Source of the DNA: Indolivaga alginatilytica
Lineage (GTDB): Bacteria; Bacteroidota; Bacteroidia; Bacteroidales; Dysgonomonadaceae
DNA length: 64,000 nucleotides
NCBI RefSeq assembly: GCF_003201355.1
Contig: NZ_QICL01000006.1
Span: 62,001-126,000 of the forward strand
Reading direction: 5' to 3'
The position numbers and the translations under genes are program-made. Under the pieces are notes generated by a model. It saw only the letters and a list, made by a program, of their open reading frames with translations. It searched no databases and was not told where the DNA came from. Shown here one piece after another: positions 1-8,567 of the stretch; within the stretch, counting starts at the first letter, position 1, and each line of letters begins with the position of its first letter.

Positions 1-1
1 C

Positions 2-610
2 GGACTTGATCCCGAAAACCAATTGTGTACGGATGATTTTGCAGGACACTTTGCTCATAATACCAATCTTTCGATTAAAGCTATAGTAGCTATTGCTTCT
101 TACGGCAGATTAGCTGATATGTTGGGTAAAAAAGATGTTGCCGAAAAGTATTCCAACATTGCAAAAGGAATGGCTGCCGAATGGGTTAAAATGGCTGATG
201 ACGGAGATCATTACCGTTTGACATTCGACCAATCGGGAACGTGGAGCCAAAAATACAATATGGTTTGGGATAAATTATTGAAACTGGGTATATTCCCACC
301 TGAAGTAGCTAAAAAAGAATTAGCATATTATTTGACTAAACAAAATAAGTATGGTTTACCTCTTGATAACCGTGAACCTTATACAAAAACCGATTGGATT
401 ATATGGACTGCCACATTGGCTGATGATCAAGCTACTTTTGAGAAGTTTATTGCTCCTGTACATTTGTTTATGAACGAAACAACGGACCGTATACCGATGT
501 CCGACTGGGTATTTACAGACAGACCCAATCAACGAGGCTTTCAAGCCCGATCGGTAGTGGGAGGATACTTTATCAAAATGTTGGAAACGAAATTGAATCA
601 GAAAAAATAA
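2..610 (+). CDS. Glutaminase-family protein, C-terminal part (5' end outside window)
   Basis: The reading frame is open from base 2, so this is the last 202 codons of a gene that begins before the window; the first in-frame start-like codon (TTG at 23) lies inside a conserved stretch and is not a real start. The protein looks like the C-terminal six-hairpin region of the GtaA-like glutaminase family (DUF4965/DUF1793). Visible landmarks are an [10 protein letters not shown] helix, a [13 protein letters not shown] segment, the [13 protein letters not shown] loop and the final [12 protein letters not shown] helix. Family members are secreted proteins often found in Bacteroidetes glycan loci, but their substrate is poorly known. 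It ends before a strong hairpin shared with the convergent gene at 716-1924. Family assignment is from memory of the motif order. Confidence 0.75.
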   Translation, partial: GLDPENQLCTDDFAGHFAHNTNLSIKAIVAIASYGRLADMLGKKDVAEKYSNIAKGMAAEWVKMADDGDHYRLTFDQSGTWSQKYNMVWDKLLKLGIFPPEVAKKELAYYLTKQNKYGLPLDNREPYTKTDWIIWTATLADDQATFEKFIAPVHLFMNETTDRIPMSDWVFTDRPNQRGFQARSVVGGYFIKMLETKLNQKK

Positions 611-656
611 ATCCGGTTAAAGATTTAGTGTGGTAAGTTTTTGATATTTAGTTTGT

Positions 657-690
657 TGCCCCTCGGATGCTAAGCGTTGTCCGAGGGGCA
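657..690. terminator. Bidirectional transcription terminator hairpin
   Basis: A perfect 11-bp stem (657-667 pairing with 680-690, TGCCCCTCGGA / TCCGAGGGGCA) with a 12-nt loop lies between two convergent genes. T-rich sequence follows on the plus strand and A-rich sequence precedes it, so it can serve both directions. Confidence 0.8.
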
Positions 691-715
691 ATTAATTTTG
701 AGGATGGTAATCTTT

Positions 716-1924
716 TCAGAATACCTCATTTAGTGATATGAATAATCCTTGTGAGCCATTGGTTGCCCATCCGTAATCGAGATTGACATTAGAACGGCTC
801 TTCTTGTTAATCATGACACGTAACCCCAAACCGTAAGCAAGGTTTACATTCTGGAAAAGATCTACATTCTCGGTACGGCTGCTTGCTGTGGTTGTGTTGG
901 CAAAAATAACACCACCCAAAAGGTCGCTGTTTGCTTGTAAGGGAAAACGATATTCAACTTCGGTATATATTAAATCTTCGCCTCTGAAACGTCCCGAAGT
1001 ATAAGCTCTTCCCGACCTGCTGAACATATCCCAACCAATAGCAGGCAGGTTCATATACGGTAAATTGCCGCTTGTAACAAACCATCCGTATGTCCATATA
1101 CCGATGAGGTGACGGGGACGTTCTTTTGAGAGATTAAAGTAATCGCGGTATTCCAGCCAAAGTGTACTTGAGTTCTGTGTACTGCCAATCAATTTAGGAT
1201 TCACCCTCCAACTGGCAAAGGCATAACGTCCCGAATAGGGATTGGCAACGTTATCTCTGCTGTCGTACATCAGATTGAGTGATACACCTGATACTGTATT
1301 GCCTTTTGCACTGAAATTTTTGAGTTTATTATATCGGTAGTGTTGAGTTACTTGTTGAGGTATTGTATCCAGATTAAGTAAATTATCGTCTATGTTGTAT
1401 ATTACATCCAGATGGTATCCTAAGCCATAAAAGAAACGGGTATCTTCATGTTTTCTCAGTGTGGTTATGTAAGCTCTTATGAGGTCATATTCCATCATCT
1501 GATGTTTTCTCAGATAATGTCTTTCCGAATAGCCATAATCGTTATTTACCAAAGGATGTATTGAGCCGCTTCCTGTACCTAATCCGTAGGTAGGCTGCGA
1601 AGTTATCTGATACCTGAGGTCTGCCATGATATTCCATTTATCACCTTCTAAAAAAGTATTTCCTCTGGCACTGAATAAAAATTGCTGATTAGTAGTATAG
1701 ACCAGTGATGCAACAACAGACGACATACTGGTGTTTTGCAGATCGCCCATGTGCCATGTAAATCCGGGAGAGACACCGAATGCGAAACCTACGGTTGGGT
1801 TGGTCGCAAGAACGGGAAATGGAATGATATTTACTTTTTTTTCTTGAGCCTTTATCGAAAATACACCCAAGATAAATACTATTGTCAGTTGAATCGTTAT
1901 AAACGCTTTTTTCATTAGGTTCAT
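716..1924 (-). CDS. Outer-membrane beta-barrel protein, BamA/TamA (surface antigen D15)-like
   Basis: A 402-residue protein with an N-terminal signal peptide (about 27 residues, cleavage near IKAQ-EKK), then alternating amphipathic strands to the end. The last strand finishes in F (SLNEVF), as expected for an outer-membrane barrel. Phrases such as SGVSLNLMYDSRDN, NPYSGRYAFASW and GRFRGEDLIYTEVEYRFPL match the barrel portion of Omp85-superfamily proteins; no POTRA domains are present, so it is a barrel-only member. Two in-frame ATGs are possible: 1924 and 1912. The second gives a classical MKKAF signal start and lies clear of a hairpin that covers the first ATG, so 1912 may be the true start. 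It follows feoB on the same strand, but a role in iron uptake is only a guess. Confidence 0.65.
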   Translation of the reverse strand: MNLMKKAFITIQLTIVFILGVFSIKAQEKKVNIIPFPVLATNPTVGFAFGVSPGFTWHMGDLQNTSMSSVVASLVYTTNQQFLFSARGNTFLEGDKWNIMADLRYQITSQPTYGLGTGSGSIHPLVNNDYGYSERHYLRKHQMMEYDLIRAYITTLRKHEDTRFFYGLGYHLDVIYNIDDNLLNLDTIPQQVTQHYRYNKLKNFSAKGNTVSGVSLNLMYDSRDNVANPYSGRYAFASWRVNPKLIGSTQNSSTLWLEYRDYFNLSKERPRHLIGIWTYGWFVTSGNLPYMNLPAIGWDMFSRSGRAYTSGRFRGEDLIYTEVEYRFPLQANSDLLGGVIFANTTTASSRTENVDLFQNVNLAYGLGLRVMINKKSRSNVNLDYGWATNGSQGLFISLNEVF

Positions 1925-1947
1925 TAGATAAGATACTATCTAATGAA
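1920..1947 (-). other. Perfect 11-bp hairpin covering the first start codon of the barrel gene
   Basis: TTCATTAGATA (1920-1930) pairs exactly with TATCTAATGAA (1937-1947) around a 6-nt loop. On the minus strand the 3' arm contains the first ATG of the barrel-protein gene. No T-run follows on that strand, so it is not a typical intrinsic terminator. It could block initiation at 1924, favour the ATG at 1912, or be an mRNA processing site after feoB. Confidence 0.5.
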
Positions 1948-1987
1948 CCGTATTATGGAGAAATAGTTCATTATTGTAAAAACTATT

Positions 1988-3411
1988 TTAGGAGAATAGT
2001 CGCCAGATTTGAGCTACCATAAAGCAAACAAAAATACCTAGTAGAAGAGGCAATAGCGAAGCAACAGCAGTCCATTTAATGCTGCGTGTTTCTTTGTAGA
2101 TAGTGTATATGGTGGTACTGCACGGATTGTGCAGCAAGCTGAATAGCATTAAATTGATACCGGTGAGTAATGTCCACCCTCCGGCATGCAGAATATTAGC
2201 CACCTCATTTTCCGAACCATCGAAAAGTACACCTGCACCATTGCCAACTCCCATGCTGCTGAACGTAAGCGTGGTAAGCATAGTATAGTGGGTATAACAA
2301 TTTCATTGGCAGGAATAGCCAGGATGTATGCCAATAGGATAACACCATTTAAACCGAGGATGATTCCAAAAGGAGACAACCCCTCTATCAACCAAAGGGC
2401 AATGCTTTGATCTTCAATGTTAATATTGCTGATTAGCCAGATGATTGCTCCTGCGGGTGCGGCAAATACAATAGCTCGCCCCAGAACTATCAATGTTCTG
2501 TCGATTAGGGATGTGTATATTGTTTGCCATATTCTTGGCGGACGATATGGCGGTAATTCTAAGATAAAGAACGAAGCTTCACCTTTTAGCATCGTCTTGG
2601 ATAAGAACCAAGAGACCAGAAATGTAAAACCAATACCTAATACGGCAATGGCTATAACTGATCCCGTAGATACCAATTGAGATAAACCGGTGGGAACAAC
2701 TGCTCCGATAAAGATGGTAGCTATTAGAATTTGAGTAGGCCATCGTCCGTTACACAGCGAAAAGTTATTGGTGATAATGGCAATGAGTCTTTCTCTGGGG
2801 CTGTCTATGATGCGTGTTGCAACTACTCCTGCTGCGTTACAGCCAAAGCCCATGCTCATGGTTAAGGCTTGCTTACCATGTGCCCCTGCTTTGCGAAATA
2901 TATTGTCTAAGTTGAAAGCTATACGTGGTAAATATCCAAAATCTTCCATTAATGTAAATAACGGAAAGAATATTGCCATTGGTGGAAGCATTACAGCTAC
3001 AACCCAAGCAGTAGAAAGATAAACCCCGTCAATAAGTAATCCACTAATCCATGAGGGAATACTTAAACTCTCTGCTCCACTTTTTAACAATGGGTAAATT
3101 GTTTCCAAAAACAGAGACGATAATAGTTGAGACGGATAATTTGCACCTATTATAGTCAGCCAAAGTACCACGCCTAATAATAGCAACATAATAGGAAAAC
3201 CCCATATTTTGCTGGTAACAATATTATCGATAGCTCTATCAACCCTAAATGTACGGTGTTGATCGTCAGATTTAACCGAGTTCTTTACAATTTTAGAAGC
3301 ATCGGCATAAAAACTCTCGGTTAGATTATCATGGTAGTTATCTCCCACATCTTTCCGTAAATCTTCTGCTAGTTTGAGTAACTTATCTAGTTTGTTTCTA
3401 TCCTCTGTCAT
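1988..3411 (-). pseudogene. feoB: feoB permease part, disrupted by a one-base frameshift near 2281
   Basis: Membrane part of the ferrous iron transporter FeoB, with the Gate and nucleoside-recognition-type helices. The first frame starts at ATG 3411 and reads through hallmark segments ([64 protein letters not shown]), then leaves the family frame and ends at 2149 after about 41 unrelated residues. The expected C-terminal sequence ([38 protein letters not shown]) is in another frame, 2281-1988. The join reads ...CTA-TGCTT where ...CTA-ATGCTT would keep frame, so one A appears to be missing. The start codon overlaps the stop of the GTPase gene as TGATG, suggesting coupled translation. Either the transporter is broken here or the assembly has a one-base error; no slippery heptamer is visible that would support programmed frameshifting. 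Confidence 0.85.
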
Positions 3412-4163
3412 CAATGCAACCTCCCTTCTTTAAGAGCCTTTATTATACTCTCGTCACCTTCCAGTAAACGCATGGCAATCCATCGGCTATTTGCTAATTG
3501 AGGGTATAACTTTAGCAATTCATCATTTAATTTTTCAATTGCTTTATTGGTTGTTCTCGGTATATCTTGGAAGTGATACGGTTTTGTAACTATTTCGCCT
3601 ATTGCTAAATCGTGTACCGCATGCAATAATTCAGTAATACCTTCATTCGATCTTGCGCTTGTCATTACAACGGGTATCCCCAAATCTCGCGCAAGAGTTC
3701 TGTCGTCTATTTCGATGTTGTGTCTTTTTGCTTCATCCATTAGGTTGACGCATAAAACAACTTTGTTGGTAATTTCCAGAATCTGTAATGCCAGATTCAA
3801 GTTTCGTTCCAATCTGCTGGCATCTACCACGACAATAGTAACGTCAGGTTTTCCGAAAAGAATAAAGTCGCGAGCAACCTCTTCATCCTCTGAGGTAGAT
3901 AATAGAGAATAAGTTCCCGGAAGATCGACCAATTTAAACTTCTTATCTAAAAAGGAAAAACTCCCTTGAGCTGTGGTGACTGTTTTTCCCGGCCAATTTC
4001 CTGTATGCTGTCTAAGCCCCGTAAGGGTATTAAAGACAGTACTCTTTCCTGTATTAGGGTTTCCGGCAAGAGCTATCGTATAGTCAAAAGAAGCGGTTTG
4101 CTCTCCCATCTTTTTCAGATCGGAGGCAGTATTATATTTGCATGTACTACAAGCGTTTGTCAT
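3411..4163 (-). CDS. feoB: FeoB GTPase (G) domain as a separate gene
   Basis: A 250-residue protein holding only the N-terminal cytoplasmic part of FeoB. G motifs are clear: G1 GNPNTGKST (about residues 34-42), G3 DLPGTYSL, G4 NLMD, and G5-like TSARSNEG, followed by the guanine-dissociation-inhibitor helices up to [15 protein letters not shown]. An N-terminal CSTCKYN cysteine pair could bind metal. FeoB is normally one polypeptide; here translation stops and the permease restarts at TGATG, and the permease begins with its own spacer helix, so this break looks like a natural gene split rather than an error. The start overlaps the 3' end of feoA by 17 nt, giving an operon feoA, G domain, permease. 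Role: GTP-dependent gating of Fe(II) uptake at the inner membrane. Confidence 0.85.
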   Translation of the reverse strand: MTNACSTCKYNTASDLKKMGEQTASFDYTIALAGNPNTGKSTVFNTLTGLRQHTGNWPGKTVTTAQGSFSFLDKKFKLVDLPGTYSLLSTSEDEEVARDFILFGKPDVTIVVVDASRLERNLNLALQILEITNKVVLCVNLMDEAKRHNIEIDDRTLARDLGIPVVMTSARSNEGITELLHAVHDLAIGEIVTKPYHFQDIPRTTNKAIEKLNDELLKLYPQLANSRWIAMRLLEGDESIIKALKEGRLH

Positions 4164-4425
4164 TGTCAGAAAGTTTCTTTATTAATATAAGTTCTGCTTG
4201 TTCGTTTCGTAAAGCAATCAAAGTATTGCGTAAACTATAAGCAACGGGATTACTTAATGGACTTATGTTCTGAACCGTAATTCGGGTGCCTCTCACAAAT
4301 CCCAAATCGAGCAAGCGTCTTCTTATTTCGCCTTTGCAATTATCGGAAATACCGAGTATCTCTGCCTCTTCCCCGTAGGTGAGTTCCGATAATTTGGTTT
4401 CTATTTGCAGAGCTTCATTTTCCAT
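4147..4425 (-). CDS. feoA: FeoA, SH3-like accessory protein of ferrous iron transport
   Basis: A 92-residue protein matching the small beta-barrel FeoA family. It has the typical LSELTYGEEAEILGI opening, the RRRLLDLGFVRGTRITV core and the NPVAYSLRNTLIALRNEQA strand pair. FeoA proteins bind or regulate FeoB at the cytoplasmic face. It is the first gene of the operon and overlaps the FeoB GTPase gene by 17 nt, consistent with translational coupling. The upstream region to the divergent DtxR-family gene (4426-4607) contains a truncated Rpt-A element close to the feoA start and a TAAATTTG (minus strand, 4556-4549) resembling a Bacteroidetes -7 box. Control by the adjacent iron-dependent regulator is inferred from the divergent arrangement. 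Confidence 0.88.
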   Translation of the reverse strand: MENEALQIETKLSELTYGEEAEILGISDNCKGEIRRRLLDLGFVRGTRITVQNISPLSNPVAYSLRNTLIALRNEQAELILIKKLSDNDKRL

Positions 4426-4438
4426 CGTTTCTGTTTTT

Positions 4439-4471
4439 GAGGTCGCAGACCTTTTATTACTTTTAGTAACT
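4439..4471 (+). repeat. Rpt-A copy 1, truncated
   Basis: Only the left hairpin (AGGTC-GCA-GACCT) and the TTTTATTACTTTTAGTAA linker of Rpt-A remain. It lies in the likely 5' untranslated region of feoA, in opposite orientation to it. Confidence 0.6.
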
Positions 4472-4592
4472 ATGAAACAAAAAAATATTCTTCTTGTTCT
4501 CTTATATTGTAATTAGAATTGTAAAATTATAAAGTTAGATTAATAAAACAAATTTATTTGATCCTTATTTTTATTATTCTTTTGTTTTTATA

Positions 4593-4600
4593 TATATTTG
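4593..4600 (+). promoter_or_regulatory. Possible -7 promoter element of the DtxR-family gene
   Basis: TATATTTG fits the Bacteroidetes TAnnTTTG -7 consensus and ends only 7 nt before the ATG at 4608, so the message could be leaderless. No TTTG lies at the usual 19-nt spacing upstream, which weakens the call. Confidence 0.3.
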
Positions 4601-4607
4601 TAGTACA

Positions 4608-5261
4608 ATGTCTCCAACCGAAGAAAATTATCTCAAAAATCTGTTTTATCTGGAAAATAAACTGGGTGAAGCTACTGTTAATGAATTAAGCAAGTCATTA
4701 GACATAAAGATGTCTACCGTAAACAGCATGATGAAAAAGTTTGCGGAAAAAGGCTTGGTTCATTATGAAAGCTATAAGCCTTTAAAACTGACAGAAAAGG
4801 GCAGACAAGAGGCAGCTCTAATTCTTCGTAAACACCGTCTTACTGAAATGTTCCTGTATGAAAAGATGGGTTTGGGTTGGGAAGAAGTTCATTCAATAGC
4901 TGAACAGATAGAGCATATCAATTCAGTTGTATTCTTTGATCGAATGGACGAATTATTAAATCATCCGCATATAGACCCTCACGGTTCTCCTATTCCTGAT
5001 AAAAAAGGAAATATTCCCCAAATAGATTATCATAGATTGAGCGATTGTAAGATTGGCGAAGTAGTTACTTTTTCGGCAGTAATCGATTCATCCGAAGATT
5101 TTCTGAATTATTTAAGTAAACGTAGTCTAATACTGGGCACTCAGTTAAATATTAATTCTGTGGAAAATTTTGATGGAAGTATGACTATCAGCTATCAAGA
5201 TACCAAAGCAGATGTGTTGAGTAAGTTTGTCTGCGACAGGCTACTTGTTGTAAAAGTATAA
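4608..5261 (+). CDS. DtxR/MntR-family metal-dependent transcriptional regulator
   Basis: A 217-residue protein with the DtxR-family layout. A winged helix-turn-helix occupies residues about 1-65 (LSKSLDIKMSTVNSMMKKFAEKGLV), followed by a dimerization and metal-binding helical domain (HRLTEMFLYEKMGLGWEEVHSIAEQIEH, and the NHPHIDPHGSPIP loop typical of the family). A C-terminal SH3-like FeoA-type domain covers about residues 145-217. The family represses metal uptake genes when Fe(II) or Mn(II) is bound. Its position back to back with feoA points to ferrous iron uptake as a target. The gene is followed immediately by a strong terminator. Whether Fe or Mn is sensed cannot be read from sequence. 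Confidence 0.88.
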   Translation: MSPTEENYLKNLFYLENKLGEATVNELSKSLDIKMSTVNSMMKKFAEKGLVHYESYKPLKLTEKGRQEAALILRKHRLTEMFLYEKMGLGWEEVHSIAEQIEHINSVVFFDRMDELLNHPHIDPHGSPIPDKKGNIPQIDYHRLSDCKIGEVVTFSAVIDSSEDFLNYLSKRSLILGTQLNINSVENFDGSMTISYQDTKADVLSKFVCDRLLVVKV

Positions 5262-5280
5262 AACACCCTCTAAATAAAAT

Positions 5281-5311
5281 AAAAGAGTCCGAAATCACTT
5301 CGGACTCTTTT
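5281..5311 (+). terminator. Intrinsic terminator of the DtxR-family gene
   Basis: AAAAGAGTCCGAA (5281-5293) pairs perfectly with TTCGGACTCTTTT (5299-5311) over a 5-nt loop: a 13-bp stem with a built-in T tract. Confidence 0.88.
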
Positions 5312-5616
5312 GCTATCATGATAAAAGTGCATTCCCTTTTTATCGGGAAAAGATGTGATTAATTATTTTCCTTCTTAAATAAAACTATCGAAACAAAAAT
5401 AAGATGTTTAATCTGTCGGTGAAATGTAAAATAATTCAAATAGATGTAATATCATCTTTTAGATTGTATTATGATATACTAATGTGTCTAAACCTTTATT
5501 TAAAATGTCAAAATGTATAGGCTTTTGAATGAATTTACATAGTAAGCTCAACGTGTGATTGATATATTTGTATTGTAGTTTTTACCTGAATCTGTAAAAT
5601 TAAACGATACAATATT
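5312..5616 (+). promoter_or_regulatory. Gene-free region upstream of the PUL with a candidate -7 box
   Basis: About 300 bp without a gene between the regulator's terminator and the first PUL gene. TATATTTG at 5563-5570 matches TAnnTTTG and would place the transcript start near 5578, some 40 nt before the GH2 start codon. No good -33 TTTG is seen, as is common for activator-dependent PUL promoters. Nothing else recognisable. Confidence 0.35.
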
Positions 5617-8505
5617 ATGAGGCACTCGGCTAGTCCCCTTTTTAGAATTTGTTTTACGAGTTTATTCTTTTTGCTAAGCTTATCACTCCTTTCACAGGAG
5701 AAGAAAATCGATCTGCAAGGAACTTGGCGATTCGATATAGATGCGCAAGATAATGGTCTCAAAGAACGTTGGTATTCCCGAATGTTGAAAGACGAAATAG
5801 TATTGCCCGGCTCTATGACCGAAAATCGAAAAGGAGACGAAGTTACACTTCATACCGATTGGACTGCAAGTATCTATGACAGTTCGTTTTTCTACAATCC
5901 AAGATTAGAAAAATTCAGAAAGCAGGATAATTTAAAACTGCCTTTCTGGCTGACTCCTCTCAAGTATTATGTTGGTGCGGCATGGTATCAGCGAGATGTG
6001 GTTATTCCAAGTTCGTGGAACGGTGAACGTATTACATTGTTTTTGGAACGTCCGCATACTGAAACTATGCTTTGGATTAATGACAAGGAAGTCGGTATGC
6101 AAAACTCATTATCTGTACCACATGTTTTTGATGTAACACCTTATCTTAAAACAGGAAAGAACACTATCAGTTTGCGGATTGATAACCGAACCAAGGAAAT
6201 AAATGTAGGAAAAGACTCTCATAGTATTACTGATCAAACACAAGGAAACTGGAATGGGGTAGTGGGGCGCTTGGAATTACAAGCAACACCACAAACATAT
6301 ATCGATAATATTCAGATCTTCCCTGATCTGAAAGCTAAAAAGGCGGTTGTTACTATTTCTGTTGAAGGAAATACTTCAGGTGAAATTTTACTTGAAGCTG
6401 AAAGTTTTAACGGAGATAAACACCATATTGTAGTACCTGTCAAGCAAAGTTTCAGACCTGAGGGTAAGACTACCTCTCTATCCATTGATTTACCGATGGG
6501 TAACGATCTGCAATTGTGGGACGAATTTCATCCTAATCTATACAAACTGACTGCTACTTTACAAACAAAGTCGGGTAAAGATGTACGGCAAGTACAATTC
6601 GGAATGCGTGAGTTTACCATTCAAGATAAATATTTCTATATCAACGGTCGTAAAACCATGTTGAGAGGAACAGTCGAAAACTGTGTTTTTCCATTAACAG
6701 GTTATGCCCCTATGGATGTCGCATCGTGGGAAAGGGTGTTTCGTATCTGTCGCCAATATGGACTGAATCATATGCGGTTCCATTCATTTTGTCCTCCCGA
6801 AGCGGCTATGATTGCTGCCGATTTAGTAGGTTTTTATTTGCAACCCGAAGGACCCACATGGCCTAATCACGGCTCGTCTTTGGGAGACGGTCGCCCCGTT
6901 GATGATTACCTGTGGGAAGAAGCCAAACGCATTGTTAAACAATATGGTAACTATCCGTCTTTTGCTATGTTCGCTATTGGTAACGAACCTCGTGGACGTT
7001 GGGTAGCATGGGTAAGTAAATTTGTGGACTACTGGAAAGAAACCGATTCGCGACGCGTTTATACAGGTGCCTCTGTAGGTAATGGTTGGGCATGGCAGCC
7101 TCGCAATCAGTTTCATGTAAAAGCAGGAGCTAGAGGTTTAACATGGTCAGACGAACGACCCGAATCTAACTCTGATTATAAAGCTCGTATCGATACCGTT
7201 AGACAGCCCTATGTGTCACACGAAACAGGTCAATGGTGTGTATTCCCTGATTTTACCGAGATCGACAGATATACAGGTGTGATGCGTGCCCGTAATTTCG
7301 AATTGTTCCGTCAGGATTTGAAAGACCGTAATATGGGAGATTTATCGGCCGCATTTCTCAGAGCATCGGGAAAACTACAAGCTTTAGCATATAAATATGA
7401 AATAGAAAAAACATTGCGTACCCCTAATTATGCAGGGTTTCAATTACTCAGTCTGAATGATTACTCGGGACAAGGAACTGCTCTGGTGGGGGTTCTCAAT
7501 GCTTTCTGGGAAGATAAAGGATACATCAATGGTCGAGAATTCCGTGAGTTTTGTGCCCCTACCGTTTTACTTTCCCGAATGGATAAGTTTGTATACGAGA
7601 ATAACGAAACTATGCAGGCTCATATCGAGGTTTCCCATTTCGGTGAAAAAGCATTAAAACAAACCTCTGTTGATTGGAATATCAAAGATAATTACGGAAA
7701 AGTTATTCAAAAAGGACAGTTATCAGCCAAAGATATAGCAATCGGAAACTGTCAAGCTTTAGGCACTGTTTCTTTTCCCTTAAATGCTATTGATAAGGCT
7801 ACTAAATTAAATCTTGAAGTTAGTATTCCATGTTCAGATATTACTAATAATTGGGATTTCTGGGTATATCCTGCTACTTTACCCGAAGTGAATACTTCGG
7901 ACGTTTATGTAACTTCGGCAATAGATGGCAAAGCAAAGGATATATTGAGCAATGGTGGAAAAGTATTGCTCTTACTCGCCGGAAAAGTGGAACAGGGCAA
8001 AGATGTAATACAATATATGACACCTGCTTTTTGGAATACCTCGTGGTTTAAAATGCGTCCGCCGCATACTGTTGGAACATTGATACGTGATAATCATCCT
8101 ATATTTAAGAACTTCCCGACTGATTTTTATACAGGTCTGCAATGGTGGGAGCTGATAAATAAAGCTCAGGCAATGGAAATGAATAGTTTTCCTGCCGATT
8201 TTCAACCTATCGTACAACCTATTGATACTTGGTTTATCAACCGTAAACTGGGTATGCTATTCGAAGCAAATGTAGGTAAAGGCAAAATAATTGTTTGCAG
8301 TGCCGATATTCAAACGGATTTGGATAAACGTGCCGTTGCCCGTCAACTATATTATGCGATAATTAAATACATGACTTCTGGATTTTTCTATCCTGAGTCA
8401 GATGTGAAATTATCAGTTATAGAGGACTTGACAAAATTGGAAGGGGAACGTATCAATACACATACACAAGATGCTCCGGATGAGTTGAAAAATATAATAC
8501 AATAG
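5617..8505 (+). CDS. Glycoside hydrolase family 2 (probable beta-galactosidase or related), secreted
   Basis: A 962-residue exported enzyme with a signal peptide ending near LLSQ-EKK (about residue 27). GH2 layout is visible: a jelly-roll sugar-binding domain (about 30-225, with YYVGAAWYQRDVVIP and ERPHTETMLWINDKEVG), an Ig-like sandwich (230-340), then a (beta/alpha)8 barrel. The acid/base glutamate is E457 in FAIGNEPRG and the nucleophile is E536 in VSHETGQW. A further C-terminal region of about 300 residues is sandwich-like and was not recognised. It is the first gene of the PUL and lies 62 bp upstream of a GH42 gene. Related GH2 enzymes in Bacteroides rhamnogalacturonan loci remove galactose side chains; the exact sugar here is inferred. 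Confidence 0.82.
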   Translation: MRHSASPLFRICFTSLFFLLSLSLLSQEKKIDLQGTWRFDIDAQDNGLKERWYSRMLKDEIVLPGSMTENRKGDEVTLHTDWTASIYDSSFFYNPRLEKFRKQDNLKLPFWLTPLKYYVGAAWYQRDVVIPSSWNGERITLFLERPHTETMLWINDKEVGMQNSLSVPHVFDVTPYLKTGKNTISLRIDNRTKEINVGKDSHSITDQTQGNWNGVVGRLELQATPQTYIDNIQIFPDLKAKKAVVTISVEGNTSGEILLEAESFNGDKHHIVVPVKQSFRPEGKTTSLSIDLPMGNDLQLWDEFHPNLYKLTATLQTKSGKDVRQVQFGMREFTIQDKYFYINGRKTMLRGTVENCVFPLTGYAPMDVASWERVFRICRQYGLNHMRFHSFCPPEAAMIAADLVGFYLQPEGPTWPNHGSSLGDGRPVDDYLWEEAKRIVKQYGNYPSFAMFAIGNEPRGRWVAWVSKFVDYWKETDSRRVYTGASVGNGWAWQPRNQFHVKAGARGLTWSDERPESNSDYKARIDTVRQPYVSHETGQWCVFPDFTEIDRYTGVMRARNFELFRQDLKDRNMGDLSAAFLRASGKLQALAYKYEIEKTLRTPNYAGFQLLSLNDYSGQGTALVGVLNAFWEDKGYINGREFREFCAPTVLLSRMDKFVYENNETMQAHIEVSHFGEKALKQTSVDWNIKDNYGKVIQKGQLSAKDIAIGNCQALGTVSFPLNAIDKATKLNLEVSIPCSDITNNWDFWVYPATLPEVNTSDVYVTSAIDGKAKDILSNGGKVLLLLAGKVEQGKDVIQYMTPAFWNTSWFKMRPPHTVGTLIRDNHPIFKNFPTDFYTGLQWWELINKAQAMEMNSFPADFQPIVQPIDTWFINRKLGMLFEANVGKGKIIVCSADIQTDLDKRAVARQLYYAIIKYMTSGFFYPESDVKLSVIEDLTKLEGERINTHTQDAPDELKNIIQ

Positions 8506-8508
8506 AAC

Positions 8509-8538
8509 GTAGGGGCGAATAATTATTCGCCTCTGTAA
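8509..8538. repeat. Rpt-B copy, short form
   Basis: GTAGGGGCGAATAATTATTCGCCTCTGTAA is an imperfect palindrome (GGGGCGAATAA / TTATTCGCCTC) between two PUL genes. It matches the ends of the larger Rpt-B copies at 42544, 48236 and 60446. Confidence 0.6.
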
Positions 8539-8567
8539 AAATATACCATGACCTTAAAATAAAGAAC

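Noticed and set aside
2149-2283. Unrelated tail of about 41 residues on the FeoB permease
   Set aside because: It is not a new domain: the expected FeoB C-terminus is present in the adjacent frame, so the tail is out-of-frame reading.
2275-2290. Programmed ribosomal frameshift in feoB
   Set aside because: No slippery heptamer or downstream pseudoknot could be seen. Mutation or sequence error is simpler.
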